Counted from the first letter of the stretch, positions 34,461-43,316 are shown. The stretch is 64,000 nucleotides of DNA from PALSA-505 sp036501145 (GCA_036501145.1 DASYAV010000162.1:4060-68059); one strand, 5' to 3'. Notes: generated by a model not told the origin, from the sequence alone. Translations and numbers: made by a program.

Positions 34461-35246
34461 TTACCCGGAGTGTGCCGCGGTGACCGTGGCCCAGGTGTGC
34501 GTGAGCTGGACCGTGCCGTCCGGGCCGCGGTGCGGGCGCAGCCCGGTGCGCGCGCCGCCGTCCAGCTCGCGGCCGACCGCTTCGCGGAGCGCCGCCCGGG
34601 TCGCCGCCGGGGTCTGGGTGCGCTCCATCCAGTCCTCGAAGTCCAGCGGGTTGTCCCTGGTCACGGTCGCGGTGACGGTGGCCCCGGCCGCGGTGAGCAT
34701 GCCGTGGATCTCCGGCACGGTGCGGGTGGCGCCGTGGCTGGGGTCGCGCAGCCGTTCCAGCCGGTTGGCTTCCGCGGCCACCTCGGGGTCGGCGTCGGCG
34801 ATGATGTCGGTGATGCCGATCCGGCCGCCGGGGCGGGTCACCCTGGCCATCTCGCGTACCACCGCGGCCGGGTCGCCGACCTGGTGCAGCGCGATGCGGC
34901 AGACCACCAGGTCGAACTGGCCGCCGATCCAGGGCAGCGCGGTGGCGTTCCCGGCCAGGAAGACGATGTTGCGCAGCCCGGCCGCGACGGCCAGCCGGTG
35001 ACCCTGCGCCAGCATCTCCGGCGTCAGGTCGATCGCGCTGACGTGCGCCACGTGCGGGGCCAGCGCCCGGCCCAGGTGGCCGGCCCCCGCGCAGACGTCC
35101 AGCACCTGCTCGCCGGCCGCCGGTGCCAGCTGGGCGACGATCCAGTCCAGCCCGCGGGCCGCGAACCCCTCGTCGGTGAACGTTCCCGCCTGGATCGCGA
35201 ACTGCTCGCGGACGGCGGCGTCGTGTGAATCCGGCTCAGCTGGCAT
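34461..35246 (-). CDS. SAM-dependent methyltransferase (UbiE-like class I)
   Basis: A 261-residue methyltransferase. The SAM-binding motif I is EQVLDVCAGAGHLGRALAP, motif II is VSAIDLTPEMLAQGHRLA, and FDLVVCRIALHQVGDPAAVV with MARVTRPGGRIGITDI are the family middle and post motifs. It resembles UbiE/phospholipid-type methyltransferases that act on quinones or lipids; the acceptor here is unknown. Its start overlaps the end of ogt by 11 bases, so it is the third gene of an operon with AdaAlkA and Ogt. Its link to alkylation repair is not obvious. Confidence 0.9.
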   Translation of the reverse strand: MPAEPDSHDAAVREQFAIQAGTFTDEGFAARGLDWIVAQLAPAAGEQVLDVCAGAGHLGRALAPHVAHVSAIDLTPEMLAQGHRLAVAAGLRNIVFLAGNATALPWIGGQFDLVVCRIALHQVGDPAAVVREMARVTRPGGRIGITDIIADADPEVAAEANRLERLRDPSHGATRTVPEIHGMLTAAGATVTATVTRDNPLDFEDWMERTQTPAATRAALREAVGRELDGGARTGLRPHRGPDGTVQLTHTWATVTAAHSG

Positions 35247-35823
35247 ACCAGGAATCTACGGGTCCCGGATGACGAGGGGTGCCCCAGGTAACGAGGCCGC
35301 GGCCGGCCCGCTCCAGGTCGAGCAGCCGCCGCTTGTTGCCGAGCCCGCCGCCGTAGCCGGTCAGGCTGCCGTCCGCGCCCACCACGCGATGGCACGGCAC
35401 GATGATGCTCACCGGGTTGCTGCCGTTCGCCATCCCGACCGCCCGCGCCGCCGTGGGCCGGCCGATCTGGTCGGCCAGCTCGCCGTAGGACACCGTCTGG
35501 CCGTAGCCGATGCGCAGCAGCGCCGCCCAGACGGCCCGCTGGAACGCCGTGCCCGCCAGCGCCAGCGGCAGGTCGAACGCCTGCCGCGCGCCGTCGAAGT
35601 ACTCGGCCAGCTGCCGGGCCGTCTCGGCCAGCACCGCGGCGTCCGCCGGGCTCGCCGCCTCACCTGTCCCGGCCGTCCCGGCCGCGGCGTCCAGCGCGGC
35701 CTGCACCCGGGCCGGGGCCCGCCCGCCGGTGTACAGGCCGGTCAGCTTGCCGCCCGCGGCGAGCAGCAGCAGCGGTCCCACCGGGCTGTCGATCAGGCTG
35801 CCGGACAGGGGCACGTTCGTCAT
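35236..35823 (-). CDS. ogt: Methylated-DNA--protein-cysteine methyltransferase
   Basis: A 195-residue suicide repair protein that removes methyl groups from O6-methylguanine in DNA. The active site is IIVPCHRVVGADGSLTGYGGG, with the acceptor Cys at residue 144. The helix-turn-helix (TVSYGELADQIGRPTAARAVGMANGSNP) provides the Arg finger that flips the base. The start at 35823 (MTNVPLSGSLIDSPVGPL) is 19 bases after the AdaAlkA stop, so the two repair genes form an operon. Confidence 0.95.
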   Translation of the reverse strand: MTNVPLSGSLIDSPVGPLLLLAAGGKLTGLYTGGRAPARVQAALDAAAGTAGTGEAASPADAAVLAETARQLAEYFDGARQAFDLPLALAGTAFQRAVWAALLRIGYGQTVSYGELADQIGRPTAARAVGMANGSNPVSIIVPCHRVVGADGSLTGYGGGLGNKRRLLDLERAGRGLVTWGTPRHPGPVDSWYAS

Positions 35824-35842
35824 GCTGGGGTTCCTCTCCGCG

Positions 35843-37330
35843 TCAGGCCGGCACGGTGCTGATGGCCGGCATGGTGTTGATGGCATGTTCGCCGGTCGCC
35901 CACAGGTACTGCACCGCGTACGCCCGCCACGGGCGCCAGCAGCCGGCCCGGGCGGTCAGCGCGGCCGGGCTGCCGGGCAGCCCGGCCGCCGCGGCCGCGG
36001 CCCGCACCCCGAGGTCGGTGGCGGGGAACGCGTCCGGGTCGCCGAGGCCGCGCATCGCGATGACCTCCACCGTCCACGGCCCGATGCCGGGCAGCCCGCA
36101 CAACTGGTCCCTGGCCTGCTGCCAGTCGCCGCCTGCGCTCAGGTCGATGTCACCGGCGGTCAGCGCCCCGGCCAGCCTGGTGAACGTCTCCCGGCGGGTC
36201 CGCGGCATGGCCAGCGCCCCGGCGTCCAGCCCGCACAGCCGGGCCGGCTCGGGGAACAGCCTGGTCAGCCCGCCCGCCGGGTCGGTCACCTCTTCGCCGA
36301 ACTCCGCCGCCAGCCGCCCGGCGAGCGTCGCCGCGGCCGCCGTGGACACCTGCTGGCCGAGCACCGCGCGCAGCGCGAACTCCGGCGCGTCCACCGTGCG
36401 CGGCACCCGCCGCCCCGGCGCCTTGGCCACCAGCGGGGCCAGCAGCGCGTCGCCGGACAGCACGTCGCAGACGGCCACCGGGTCGGCGTCCAGGTCGAGC
36501 AGCCGGCGGCACCGGCTCACCGCCGTCGTCAGGTCCCGCAGGTCGCTGAGCGCGAGCCGGCAGGCGACGTGGTCGGGCAGCGGCGCCAGCGACACCACGC
36601 CGTGTCCATGCGGCAGCCGCAGCGTTCGCCGGAACGCCCCGTCCCGCCATTCCTCGACCCCCGGCACCCCGGTCGCGACCAGGTGCCCGAACAGGTTGTC
36701 CGGGGTGAACGGGGCACGCAGCGGCAGCCGCAGCGACAGTTCGCCGCGGTGCGCCGACGGATGCCCCTTGGCTGCCCGCTGCCGCAGCTCGGTCGGTGAA
36801 AGGGCGAAAATTTCCTTGACGGTGCCATTGAACGCCCTGATGCTCGCGAAGCCGGCCGCGAATGCGACGTCACCCATCGGCAGCGTGCTGGTCTCGATGA
36901 GCAGCCGGGCCGTCTGCGCCCGCTGGGCCCGGGCCAGGGCGAGCGGGCCTGCGCCGAGTTCGGCCTGCAGCTGGCGCTGGATCTGCCGGGTGCTGTAGCC
37001 GAGCCGGGCGGCCAGGCCCGGCACCCCTTCCCGGTCCACCACCCCGTCGGCGATCAGCCGCATGGCCCGGGCCACCACGTCGGCCCGCACGTTCCATTCC
37101 GGCGAGCCGGGGCTGGCGTCCGGCCGGCACCGCTTGCAGGCCCGGAACCCGGCCTGCTGCGCCGCGGCCGCGCTCGGGTAGAACCGCATGTGCCTGGGCT
37201 TGGGTGACACGGCCGGGCAACTCGGCCGGCAGTAGATGCCGGTGCTGGTCACCCCGGTGAAGAACCACCCGTCGAACCGCTCGTCCTTGGACTGGACGGC
37301 GCGCAGGCAGCTCTCGAAATCGTCGTGCAT
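35843..37330 (-). CDS. Ada-AlkA fusion: alkylation sensor-regulator plus 3-methyladenine DNA glycosylase
   Basis: A 495-residue three-part protein. Residues 1-75 are the Ada zinc/methyl-acceptor domain, with Cys at 34, 38, 65 and 68 (YCRPSCP, CKRCRP). One of them takes a methyl group from DNA phosphotriesters and switches on the regulator. Residues ~78-185 are an AraC-type helix-turn-helix pair (VPGLAARLGYSTRQIQRQLQAE, DVAFAAGFASIRAFNGTVKE). Residues ~195-480 are AlkA: N-terminal TBP-like fold, then HhH-GPD (LCGLPGIGPWTVEVIAMRGLG) with catalytic Asp439 in PATDLG. It likely activates its own operon with ogt. Confidence 0.94.
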   Translation of the reverse strand: MHDDFESCLRAVQSKDERFDGWFFTGVTSTGIYCRPSCPAVSPKPRHMRFYPSAAAAQQAGFRACKRCRPDASPGSPEWNVRADVVARAMRLIADGVVDREGVPGLAARLGYSTRQIQRQLQAELGAGPLALARAQRAQTARLLIETSTLPMGDVAFAAGFASIRAFNGTVKEIFALSPTELRQRAAKGHPSAHRGELSLRLPLRAPFTPDNLFGHLVATGVPGVEEWRDGAFRRTLRLPHGHGVVSLAPLPDHVACRLALSDLRDLTTAVSRCRRLLDLDADPVAVCDVLSGDALLAPLVAKAPGRRVPRTVDAPEFALRAVLGQQVSTAAAATLAGRLAAEFGEEVTDPAGGLTRLFPEPARLCGLDAGALAMPRTRRETFTRLAGALTAGDIDLSAGGDWQQARDQLCGLPGIGPWTVEVIAMRGLGDPDAFPATDLGVRAAAAAAGLPGSPAALTARAGCWRPWRAYAVQYLWATGEHAINTMPAISTVPA

Positions 37331-37386
37331 GAGCCCAGCATGGCCGCTGCTGGGAGGCGCGACTAGCAAATTTACGACGTGATCGT

Positions 37387-37776
37387 TCAGGCCGGTGTCG
37401 ATGTCGCGAATCTGCCAGCCAGCAGCCGCCAGCCCAGCATGAACAGGCCGAGGAAGGCCAGCGCCACGAACACGAACGCCACCGCCACCCCCTGCCCGGA
37501 CACCGCACGCAGCACCATGCCCAGCGCCACCGTGGCCAGCCACACGCCCACCCCGGAGCGCAGCAGCCCCGCCCACCCTCCGGGCCTCCCCGTGCCCCCC
37601 GCATGCCGCCGCCAGGCTCTGGTGGCCAGCCAGCCGGCCGCCAGCCCGGCCAGGAACGGCCACGCCGTGCGGGCCAGGCCGGCCACCGTCTCGCCCTCGG
37701 CGTGGCTGGCCCGCCCGATGGCCACGAACGCCGCCACGCAGCACAGGTCGAGCCCGGCACCGGTCACCGCCCGCAT
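37387..37776 (-). CDS. DUF3054 family membrane protein
   Basis: A 129-residue protein with four predicted helices. The sequence matches the DUF3054 pattern: DLCCVAAFVAIGRASHAEGE near the start, then ARTAWPFLAGLAAGWLATRAW, and two more hydrophobic stretches (VGVWLATVALGMVLRAV, VAVAFVFVALAFLGLFML). The GRxSH and TAWPF motifs are characteristic. The function of the family is not known. The start at 37776 (MRAVTGAG) is chosen over a GTG two codons upstream. It lies 56 bases before the AdaAlkA gene on the same strand but need not be part of it. Confidence 0.88.
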   Translation of the reverse strand: MRAVTGAGLDLCCVAAFVAIGRASHAEGETVAGLARTAWPFLAGLAAGWLATRAWRRHAGGTGRPGGWAGLLRSGVGVWLATVALGMVLRAVSGQGVAVAFVFVALAFLGLFMLGWRLLAGRFATSTPA

Positions 37777-37843
37777 GGCCACACCCTAGCCAGCCGCCGG
37801 CGTACCCTGGGAGAGAAGGCGTTTTCCGGCGGAGGTGGCGGTG

Positions 37844-38164
37844 GTGCTGAGCGCACTGGGCACCGTGATCGCGGTGCTGGCTGATCTCTGGCGGATGACC
37901 GGGCACCTGCTGGTCTCGCCGTCTGGCCCGCCCACCCTGGCCGTGACCGTGCTGGCCGTCGCCGTGCTGGCGGGCGCGCTGAGCTGCCTGGCCCGTGGCG
38001 GCAGGCTGGCCCGGATCGCCGCGGCCGTCCCGCAGCTCAGCCGGGCCGCCGCGCTCCGGGAGAAGTCCTGGCGCGCAGGTTACCTGCGGCAGCGCGACCC
38101 CGACGCGGCAGGCCGGCCCCGGCCCCGGGCCCCTTCGGCGGCCCCGGCGGCCGCTCTTCACTGA
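37844..38164 (+). CDS. DUF6412 family small membrane protein
   Basis: A protein of about 106 residues with one or two hydrophobic helices (LGTVIAVLADLWRMTGHLL, TLAVTVLAVAVLAGALSCLA). Its basic tail contains the ALREKSWRAGYLRQRDPDAAGRPRPRAP signature of actinobacterial DUF6412 proteins. These are regularly encoded just before a short YidC, as here, suggesting a linked role in membrane insertion; that link is inference. The GTG at 37844 is placed 8 bases after GGAGG; GTGs at 37835 and 37841 are alternatives. Confidence 0.78.
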   Translation: MLSALGTVIAVLADLWRMTGHLLVSPSGPPTLAVTVLAVAVLAGALSCLARGGRLARIAAAVPQLSRAAALREKSWRAGYLRQRDPDAAGRPRPRAPSAAPAAALH

Positions 38165-38295
38165 TCGCGCACGTTCCCGTCGCGACCACATCAGCCCGGT
38201 GCGGCTGAGCTTCTGCCTGGTTCCTGACCCCACCGCGGCAGCGGCCGTCTCCAGCCCGTCATTCACCATGTCTGCCCGCTGGAGGGTTGCTCACC

Positions 38296-39036
38296 ATGTC
38301 CACGTTCTTTGGCGTCCCGGTGGACGCCGCCTATCACGTCGTATCCCTGTTCGCCGGCGCGTTCGCCCCGCTGCCCGGCGGCCTGGCCGCCGCGGCCGCG
38401 ATCGTGGCCTTCACCATGGCCGTCCGGCTGCTGCTGCTCCCGCTCAGCTACCGGGCCATGCGTGGCCTGCAGGCCCAGGCCCGGCTGGCGCCGATGGCCG
38501 CCGCGCTGCGCAAGAAGCACGCCAGGCAGCCGGACCGGCTGCAGCGGGAACTGGCCGCGCTGTACCGGGCCGAGGGCACCAGCATGTTCGCCGGCTTCGG
38601 GCCGATGCTGCTGCAGTGGCCGTTTCTCAGCGTCATGTACCTGCTGTTCCGCTCGCCGACCGTCGGCGGCGGCGCCAACACCCTGCTCCGCCACGACCTG
38701 CTCGGCGCCCCGCTGGCCGGCCACTGGCTCGGCGGCGCCGGGCCGCTCAGCGCCCAGGGCGCGGTGTTCGCCGGCCTGTTCGTGCTGCTCGCCCTGCTCG
38801 GCTGGCTGTCGTACCGGGTGGCGAAACGCGGTCTGGCCCGCTCGGCGGCGCCAGCCGGGACGACGACCGGTCTGCTGGCCCGGCTGGCGCCCTACATCAC
38901 CGTGGTCATCGCGGCCTTCCTGCCGCTGGCGGCCGGCCTGTACCTGGCCACCACCACGGCCTGGACGCTGGCCGAGCGGACGATGCTGCGCCGGCGGCTG
39001 GGGCGCGCCCAGACCGCGAACCGGGCGCCGGCATAA
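38296..39036 (+). CDS. Short YidC/Oxa1-family membrane protein insertase
   Basis: A 246-residue insertase without the large periplasmic domain. Helix 1 is AAAAAIVAFTMAVRLLLLPLSYR, with the conserved Arg needed for the hydrophilic groove, followed by a charged cytoplasmic hairpin (LRKKHARQPDRLQRELAALYRAEG). Then come PMLLQWPFLSVMYLLFRSP, AVFAGLFVLLALLGWL and ITVVIAAFLPLAAGLYLATTTAW. It is a second, accessory-type YidC as often seen in actinomycetes. The ATG at 38296 follows GGAGGG. The stop overlaps the next gene by one base (TAATG). Confidence 0.92.
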   Translation: MSTFFGVPVDAAYHVVSLFAGAFAPLPGGLAAAAAIVAFTMAVRLLLLPLSYRAMRGLQAQARLAPMAAALRKKHARQPDRLQRELAALYRAEGTSMFAGFGPMLLQWPFLSVMYLLFRSPTVGGGANTLLRHDLLGAPLAGHWLGGAGPLSAQGAVFAGLFVLLALLGWLSYRVAKRGLARSAAPAGTTTGLLARLAPYITVVIAAFLPLAAGLYLATTTAWTLAERTMLRRRLGRAQTANRAPA

Positions 39037-39869
39037 TGGCGAACGTGCTGATTTCCCGGCCGGACGGGCTGTCCGCGCTGGCCGCGGCGTACGGCCCGCT
39101 GTTCGACCGGGCAGCGGCGGTCTTCGCGGCCGACGACCGGGTGCGCGGCATGTGGCTGCACGGCGCGATCGCCCGCGGCGCCGCCGACGCCGCCTCGGAC
39201 CTGGACATCTCGCTGGCCATCAGGGACGCCGGCTTCGCCGGCTTCGCCGCGGACTGGCAGACCTGGCTGGCCGCGATCGCGCCCACGCTGACCGCGCGCT
39301 CACTCGGCCCGGGCAGCTGCTACGCGCTCACCCGGACCTGCGAGCGGTTCGACGTCATCGCCGAGCCGGCCGGCCAGCTGCCGCAGACCACACTGACCCG
39401 GCGCGTCCCCGTCTTCGACAAGGACGGCCTCGGCCAGGCCATCCCGCCGCCCGCCGACCCGCCGCCGGACGCAGGGACGATCACCTTCCTCATCGAGGAG
39501 ACCCTGCGCCAGGCGGCCAACTTCCCCGCCGTGACCGTCCGGCAGGACTGGCTGCTGGGCGTGATCGCGGTCCAGCAGGTCCAGTTGTTCCTCTACCAGC
39601 TGTTCGCCGAGTCGAACAAGCCCGCCCCGCGTACCGGGCCCAAGCAGTGGAGCAGCAAGCTGACCCGGCGCCAGCGGCAGGTGCTGGCCGGCCTGCCGGT
39701 GGCCGCGCCCACCGCCGGCTCGGTCCTGGCGGCGCGCGCGGCCACGTTTACCGCGTTCTTCGCCGAGGCGCCGCCGATCGCCGCGGCCTGCGGGGTCGCC
39801 TGGCCGGACCGGCTGGAGGAAGCGGTCCGCGGCTACCTGGACCGGGAGGACGTCCCGCTGCCAGGATGA
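39036..39869 (+). CDS. Nucleotidyltransferase-fold protein (aminoglycoside adenylyltransferase-like)
   Basis: A 277-residue protein whose N-terminal half carries the pol-beta nucleotidyltransferase motif LHGAIARGAADAASDLDISLAI (GxxxRGxxxxxSDxD, with metal-binding Asp pair). A helical C-terminal half (FLIEETLRQAANFPAVTVRQDWLLGVIAVQQVQLFLYQLF) resembles antibiotic adenylyltransferases and MNT-like proteins. Resistance is possible but not shown. It is translationally coupled to YidC by TAATG, an unexpected pairing. Confidence 0.82.
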   Translation: MANVLISRPDGLSALAAAYGPLFDRAAAVFAADDRVRGMWLHGAIARGAADAASDLDISLAIRDAGFAGFAADWQTWLAAIAPTLTARSLGPGSCYALTRTCERFDVIAEPAGQLPQTTLTRRVPVFDKDGLGQAIPPPADPPPDAGTITFLIEETLRQAANFPAVTVRQDWLLGVIAVQQVQLFLYQLFAESNKPAPRTGPKQWSSKLTRRQRQVLAGLPVAAPTAGSVLAARAATFTAFFAEAPPIAAACGVAWPDRLEEAVRGYLDREDVPLPG

Positions 39870-39948
39870 GGCCAAAATCCGTTTGCCGCGAACCCGCCGC
39901 CGTGGTTACCGTCAAGGGTTGGCCCAGGTCAGACAGGATGGTCGCACG

Positions 39949-41247
39949 GTGGTCCGAGGTAACCGCGGGTTGACCAGACGGTTTCGTGTGCTGGCACTGC
40001 GTGACTTCAGGCTGCTGCTGGCCGACCGGCTGCTCGCCCCGGCGTCGTTCGGGTTCTCGATGGTCGGCGTGGCCTTCGCCGTGCTGGACACGACCCATTC
40101 CACCGCCGACCTGTCCTACGTGCTGGCCGCGCAGATCGCTCCGTCGCTGGTGTTCAGCCTGATCGGCGGGGTGTTCGCCGACCGGATGCCGCCACAGTGG
40201 GTGATCATCGCCGGGAATCTCATGATCGCCCTGGGTGAGGGGCTGTTCGGCCTGCTCGTGCTCACCGGCCACCCGCTGCTGTGGCAGATGATCGCGCTGG
40301 AGTGCGTCACCGGCACCGGCATGGCGCTGTTCTACCCGGCATCCCAGGCACTGCTGCCCAGGCTCGTCCCTGGCCACCTGCTGACCGAGGCCAGCGCGCT
40401 GAGCAGGCTCGCGATGAACGGCGGTCAGATGGGCGGCTCGGCCATCGCCGGGCTGGTGGTCGCGGCCACCGGGCCCGGCTGGGCGCTGGCCATCTGCGGG
40501 CTGGGCATGCTCGGCACCGTCCCGGTGCTACTCAGCCTGCGCACGGACCCTGCGGTAGGCCAGGCAAGTGCGGAACCGCCGGCCCGCCCTGGCATGCTGC
40601 GCGAACTGCACGACGGGTGGGCCGAGTTCCGCTCGCGCACCTGGCTGTGGGTGACCGTCGCCGAGTACGCCACGGTGATGATGGCCTGGTACGGCGCGTT
40701 CCAGGTGCTGGGCCCGGCGGTGGCCAGAGCGCACCTCGGCGGGCCGGCCGCCTGGGGCGCGATCACCGCGTCGGAGTCGGTCGGCCTGATCGTCGGCGGC
40801 CTGGTCGCGCTGCGTTTCCAGCCGCGCAGGCCGATGCTGTTCGTCGCGCTCATCGGCGGGCTGATCGCGATCCCGACGCTGTCGCTGGCCGCGCTGTGGC
40901 CGCTGCCGCTGATCTGCCTGTGCGCGTTCGGGGTGGGCATCGCGCTGGAGATGATGATGGTCGTCTGGACGGTCGCCATGGCGACGAACATCCCGCCCGG
41001 CAAGCTGGCCCGGGTGTCCTCCTACGACATGCTGGGCACGATCATGGCCATGCCGGCCGGGGCGCTCGCGGCCGGCCCGGTCGCCGCCGTCATCGGCGTG
41101 TCCACCACGCAGTACGTGGCGGCCGCGCTCATCCTGGTGGCGTCGATGCTCGCGCTGATCCCGCGGGAGATCAGGAACATCCGCCGCCAGCAGGCTCCGC
41201 TGCCTGACCAGCCTTTCCAGCGGAGCTCGGCCGACCTGCCCATGTGA
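39949..41247 (+). CDS. MFS transporter (enterobactin exporter EntS-like group)
   Basis: A protein of about 432 residues with 12 predicted helices. It begins RRFRVLALRDFRLLLADRLLAP, typical of the MFS_3/EntS branch, and has the GGVFADRMPPQWVIIAGNLM loop-2/3 motif and ECVTGTGMALFYPASQALLPRLVP in the middle. A cytoplasmic linker (LRTDPAVGQASAEPPARPGML) splits the two halves. The family exports siderophores or macrolides. There is no ATG in frame near the N-terminus, and the GTG at 39949 is the best candidate (TTG at 39970 is another). Confidence 0.9.
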   Translation: MVRGNRGLTRRFRVLALRDFRLLLADRLLAPASFGFSMVGVAFAVLDTTHSTADLSYVLAAQIAPSLVFSLIGGVFADRMPPQWVIIAGNLMIALGEGLFGLLVLTGHPLLWQMIALECVTGTGMALFYPASQALLPRLVPGHLLTEASALSRLAMNGGQMGGSAIAGLVVAATGPGWALAICGLGMLGTVPVLLSLRTDPAVGQASAEPPARPGMLRELHDGWAEFRSRTWLWVTVAEYATVMMAWYGAFQVLGPAVARAHLGGPAAWGAITASESVGLIVGGLVALRFQPRRPMLFVALIGGLIAIPTLSLAALWPLPLICLCAFGVGIALEMMMVVWTVAMATNIPPGKLARVSSYDMLGTIMAMPAGALAAGPVAAVIGVSTTQYVAAALILVASMLALIPREIRNIRRQQAPLPDQPFQRSSADLPM

Positions 41248-41257
41248 CCCGGTGGAA

Positions 41258-42190
41258 ATGTCTACCATTGAGGTCGTGATCTTTGAAAACGAGGACATCA
41301 CCGGGGACATCGTCGTGCCGCGGCTGGACCGCTCGGCCGTGGCCGTGCCGCCGCCCGGGGACGGGCCGGGGCACTGGGCCGGGGCGCCGAGCGCCGTCGC
41401 CTGGGACGGGAACATCTACCTCGCCTACCGGCTGCGCAGGCCGCTGGGCATGGGCCGCGGCTATGCGGTCGGGGTGGCCAGGTCCGGTGACGGCGAGCAC
41501 TTCGAGACGCTGCTGACCATCACCAAGGAGGAGGCGGCCGCCGAATCACTGGAGCGGCCGACGCTGATCCGGGACCCGGACGGCACCTGGCGGCTGTACC
41601 TGAGCTGCGGGACGTTCGGCACCAAGCACTGGCGGGTCGAGTTGATCGAGGCCGGTGACCCGGCCGGCTTCGACGTCCGGCAGCGCCGGGTGACGCTGCC
41701 CGGCGGCCCCAAGACGGGAGTCAAGGATCCGGTGATCGTGCACCGGAACGGCCTGTGGCATCTGTGGGCATCCTGCCACCCGCTGGAACTGCCCGAAGAG
41801 ACCGACCGGATGGTGACCGACTACGCCACCAGCACCGACGGCTGGGAGTGGACGTGGCACGGCACCGCGCTCACCGGCCGCGCGGGGGAGTGGGACGCCC
41901 GGGGGGTGCGGGTCAGCGCGGTGGACTTCGCCGGGGACAAGATCCTGGCCTACTACGACGGCCGGGCCACCGCCGAGGAGAACTACGAGGAGCGCACCGG
42001 GGTGGCCGTCGGCACCGAGCCGGACGCGCTGACCGCGCTGAGCACCGGCCAGCCGCTGGCCCAGTCCCCGCATGGCGCCGGTGGCCTGCGTTACCTGGCC
42101 ATCGTCCCGCTGGGTGACGGGCGCCGCCGCCTCTACTACGAGGTGGCCAGGGAAGACCAGGCGCACGAGCTGCGGACCGAACTGCTCTGA
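41258..42190 (+). CDS. Glycoside hydrolase 43/32-like beta-propeller protein
   Basis: A 310-residue soluble protein with repeating blade motifs: PSAVAWDGNIYLAYRLRR, RPTLIRDPDGTWRLYLSCG, VKDPVIVHRNGLWHLWASCHP, TDYATSTDGWEWTW and RYLAIVPLGDGRRRLYYE. These fit a five-bladed propeller as in GH43/GH32/GH130 glycosidases, with likely acid residues in RDPDG and KDPV. No signal peptide is present, so it would act inside the cell. A GTG at 41252 is an alternative start. It starts 10 bases after the MFS stop and may share its transcript. Confidence 0.8.
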   Translation: MSTIEVVIFENEDITGDIVVPRLDRSAVAVPPPGDGPGHWAGAPSAVAWDGNIYLAYRLRRPLGMGRGYAVGVARSGDGEHFETLLTITKEEAAAESLERPTLIRDPDGTWRLYLSCGTFGTKHWRVELIEAGDPAGFDVRQRRVTLPGGPKTGVKDPVIVHRNGLWHLWASCHPLELPEETDRMVTDYATSTDGWEWTWHGTALTGRAGEWDARGVRVSAVDFAGDKILAYYDGRATAEENYEERTGVAVGTEPDALTALSTGQPLAQSPHGAGGLRYLAIVPLGDGRRRLYYEVAREDQAHELRTELL

Positions 42191-42212
42191 CCCGCCAGGA
42201 CGCGCGTCGCGG

Positions 42213-43205
42213 TCACGCCGGGACGCGCGGCTGGCCGTTCCTGGCCTGCCGCTGACCCCGCGGCCTGCTGCCCACCATGCCGCCGGACCGCTCCCTGGGC
42301 CGCAGCCAGAAGCTGAAGTCGTCGCCGGTGACCCGCTCCAGCAACCGGATGTCCGCCTCGAACTTCGGCAGTATCTGCTCCCGCTCGTCCCAGCTCAGCG
42401 GTTGCCGTGACGGGGCGCTGCGCTGCAGCCGGTGCTCCAGCGAGTCCTTCAGCCAGGTTCCGGCCCGCCCCGGCAGGACCGACCCGGTCACCGCCGCGGC
42501 CCGCAGCGTCCGGGCCAGCGTGCGGTAGCGCAGCGTCGCCTCGGGATGCGCGGTCACGTTCTCCCGCGGCAGCGCGGTGACCACCCCGGGCTCGGCCCCG
42601 AGGAAGGCGCAGATTCGGTCGAGAGTCTGCGCCGGGCTGTCCACCAGGGAGAGGTAGCGCAGCACCAGCACCTGCTCACGCGGGAACAGCGTGTACAGGT
42701 GCGCGAGCTGCTCCCCGTACCGGCCCAGGCTGAGGTAGTGCCAGAAGCTGGCCCAGCCGGCCTCGATCCGGCGCGGCTCCTCCTCGCACGCCTGGACGAA
42801 GTCGCCGACGGGCTCCAGCCCGGCCGACCACAGGTGCGTCCAGTTGGAGTGCGCGCGCTCGACCGGATCGCGCAGCACCGCGATCAGCCTGGTGTCAGGC
42901 GCCAGCTCGCGGATCCGCCGCTGCGCCGCCGGATCGTGCAGGTACAGCGGTGTGGACTCACCGCGCAGCGTGCCCGCCGGCGCGCCGTCGAACAGCGCCT
43001 CGTAGTCCGCCCGGCGCCAGACGTGCTCGCGGTAGGTCTGCGCGTCACCGGGCCCGCCGCGGGCTGGCGGCGGGCCGTCGGAGAGGAAGAACTTCGGTTC
43101 CTTCACCGGGGACATGTACAGCCCCGGATGCCGGGCGAGCGCGGCGTGCAGGGCCGTGGTGCCCGCCTTGGGCGCGCCGATGATCAGGAAGTCGGGAAGA
43201 GCCAT
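42213..43205 (-). CDS. Sulfotransferase family protein
   Basis: A 330-residue PAPS-dependent sulfotransferase. The 5'-phosphosulfate loop is FLIIGAPKAGTTALHAALARHP at the N-terminus, and the 3'-phosphate motif is LIAVLRDPVERAHSNWTHLWSAG. The middle (YGEQLAHLYTLFPREQVLVLRYLSLVDSPAQTL) is typical of the heparan-sulfotransferase-like and bacterial glycolipid enzymes. The acceptor is unknown, perhaps a glycolipid or sugar. The Arg-rich tail is extra. An AT-rich, palindrome-bearing region lies upstream. Confidence 0.92.
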   Translation of the reverse strand: MALPDFLIIGAPKAGTTALHAALARHPGLYMSPVKEPKFFLSDGPPPARGGPGDAQTYREHVWRRADYEALFDGAPAGTLRGESTPLYLHDPAAQRRIRELAPDTRLIAVLRDPVERAHSNWTHLWSAGLEPVGDFVQACEEEPRRIEAGWASFWHYLSLGRYGEQLAHLYTLFPREQVLVLRYLSLVDSPAQTLDRICAFLGAEPGVVTALPRENVTAHPEATLRYRTLARTLRAAAVTGSVLPGRAGTWLKDSLEHRLQRSAPSRQPLSWDEREQILPKFEADIRLLERVTGDDFSFWLRPRERSGGMVGSRPRGQRQARNGQPRVPA

Positions 43206-43244
43206 GCTGTCTCCAGGGCAGGTTGCTATCTCGACTATGTCAAT

Positions 43245-43255
43245 CTATTTAATAG
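43245..43255. promoter_or_regulatory. CTATT-T-AATAG palindrome upstream of the sulfotransferase
   Basis: A perfect inverted repeat about 40 bases before the sulfotransferase ATG, inside an unusually AT-rich island. Two TTGACA hexamers on the minus strand flank it (complement at 43239-43244 and 43261-43265 region). This likely marks promoter and operator, but the -10 and the regulator are not identified. Confidence 0.4.
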
Positions 43256-43316
43256 CAAACTGTCAAGCGGCTATCCGGTGAACTGGGTGCTACCCCCGGC
43301 CGCCGTGGCTACGCCC

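Noticed and set aside
43236..43266. Two TTGACA hexamers as a -35/-10 promoter pair
   Set aside because: They are direct copies about 23 bases apart and neither has a good -10 at 16-19 bases, so no defined promoter is called.
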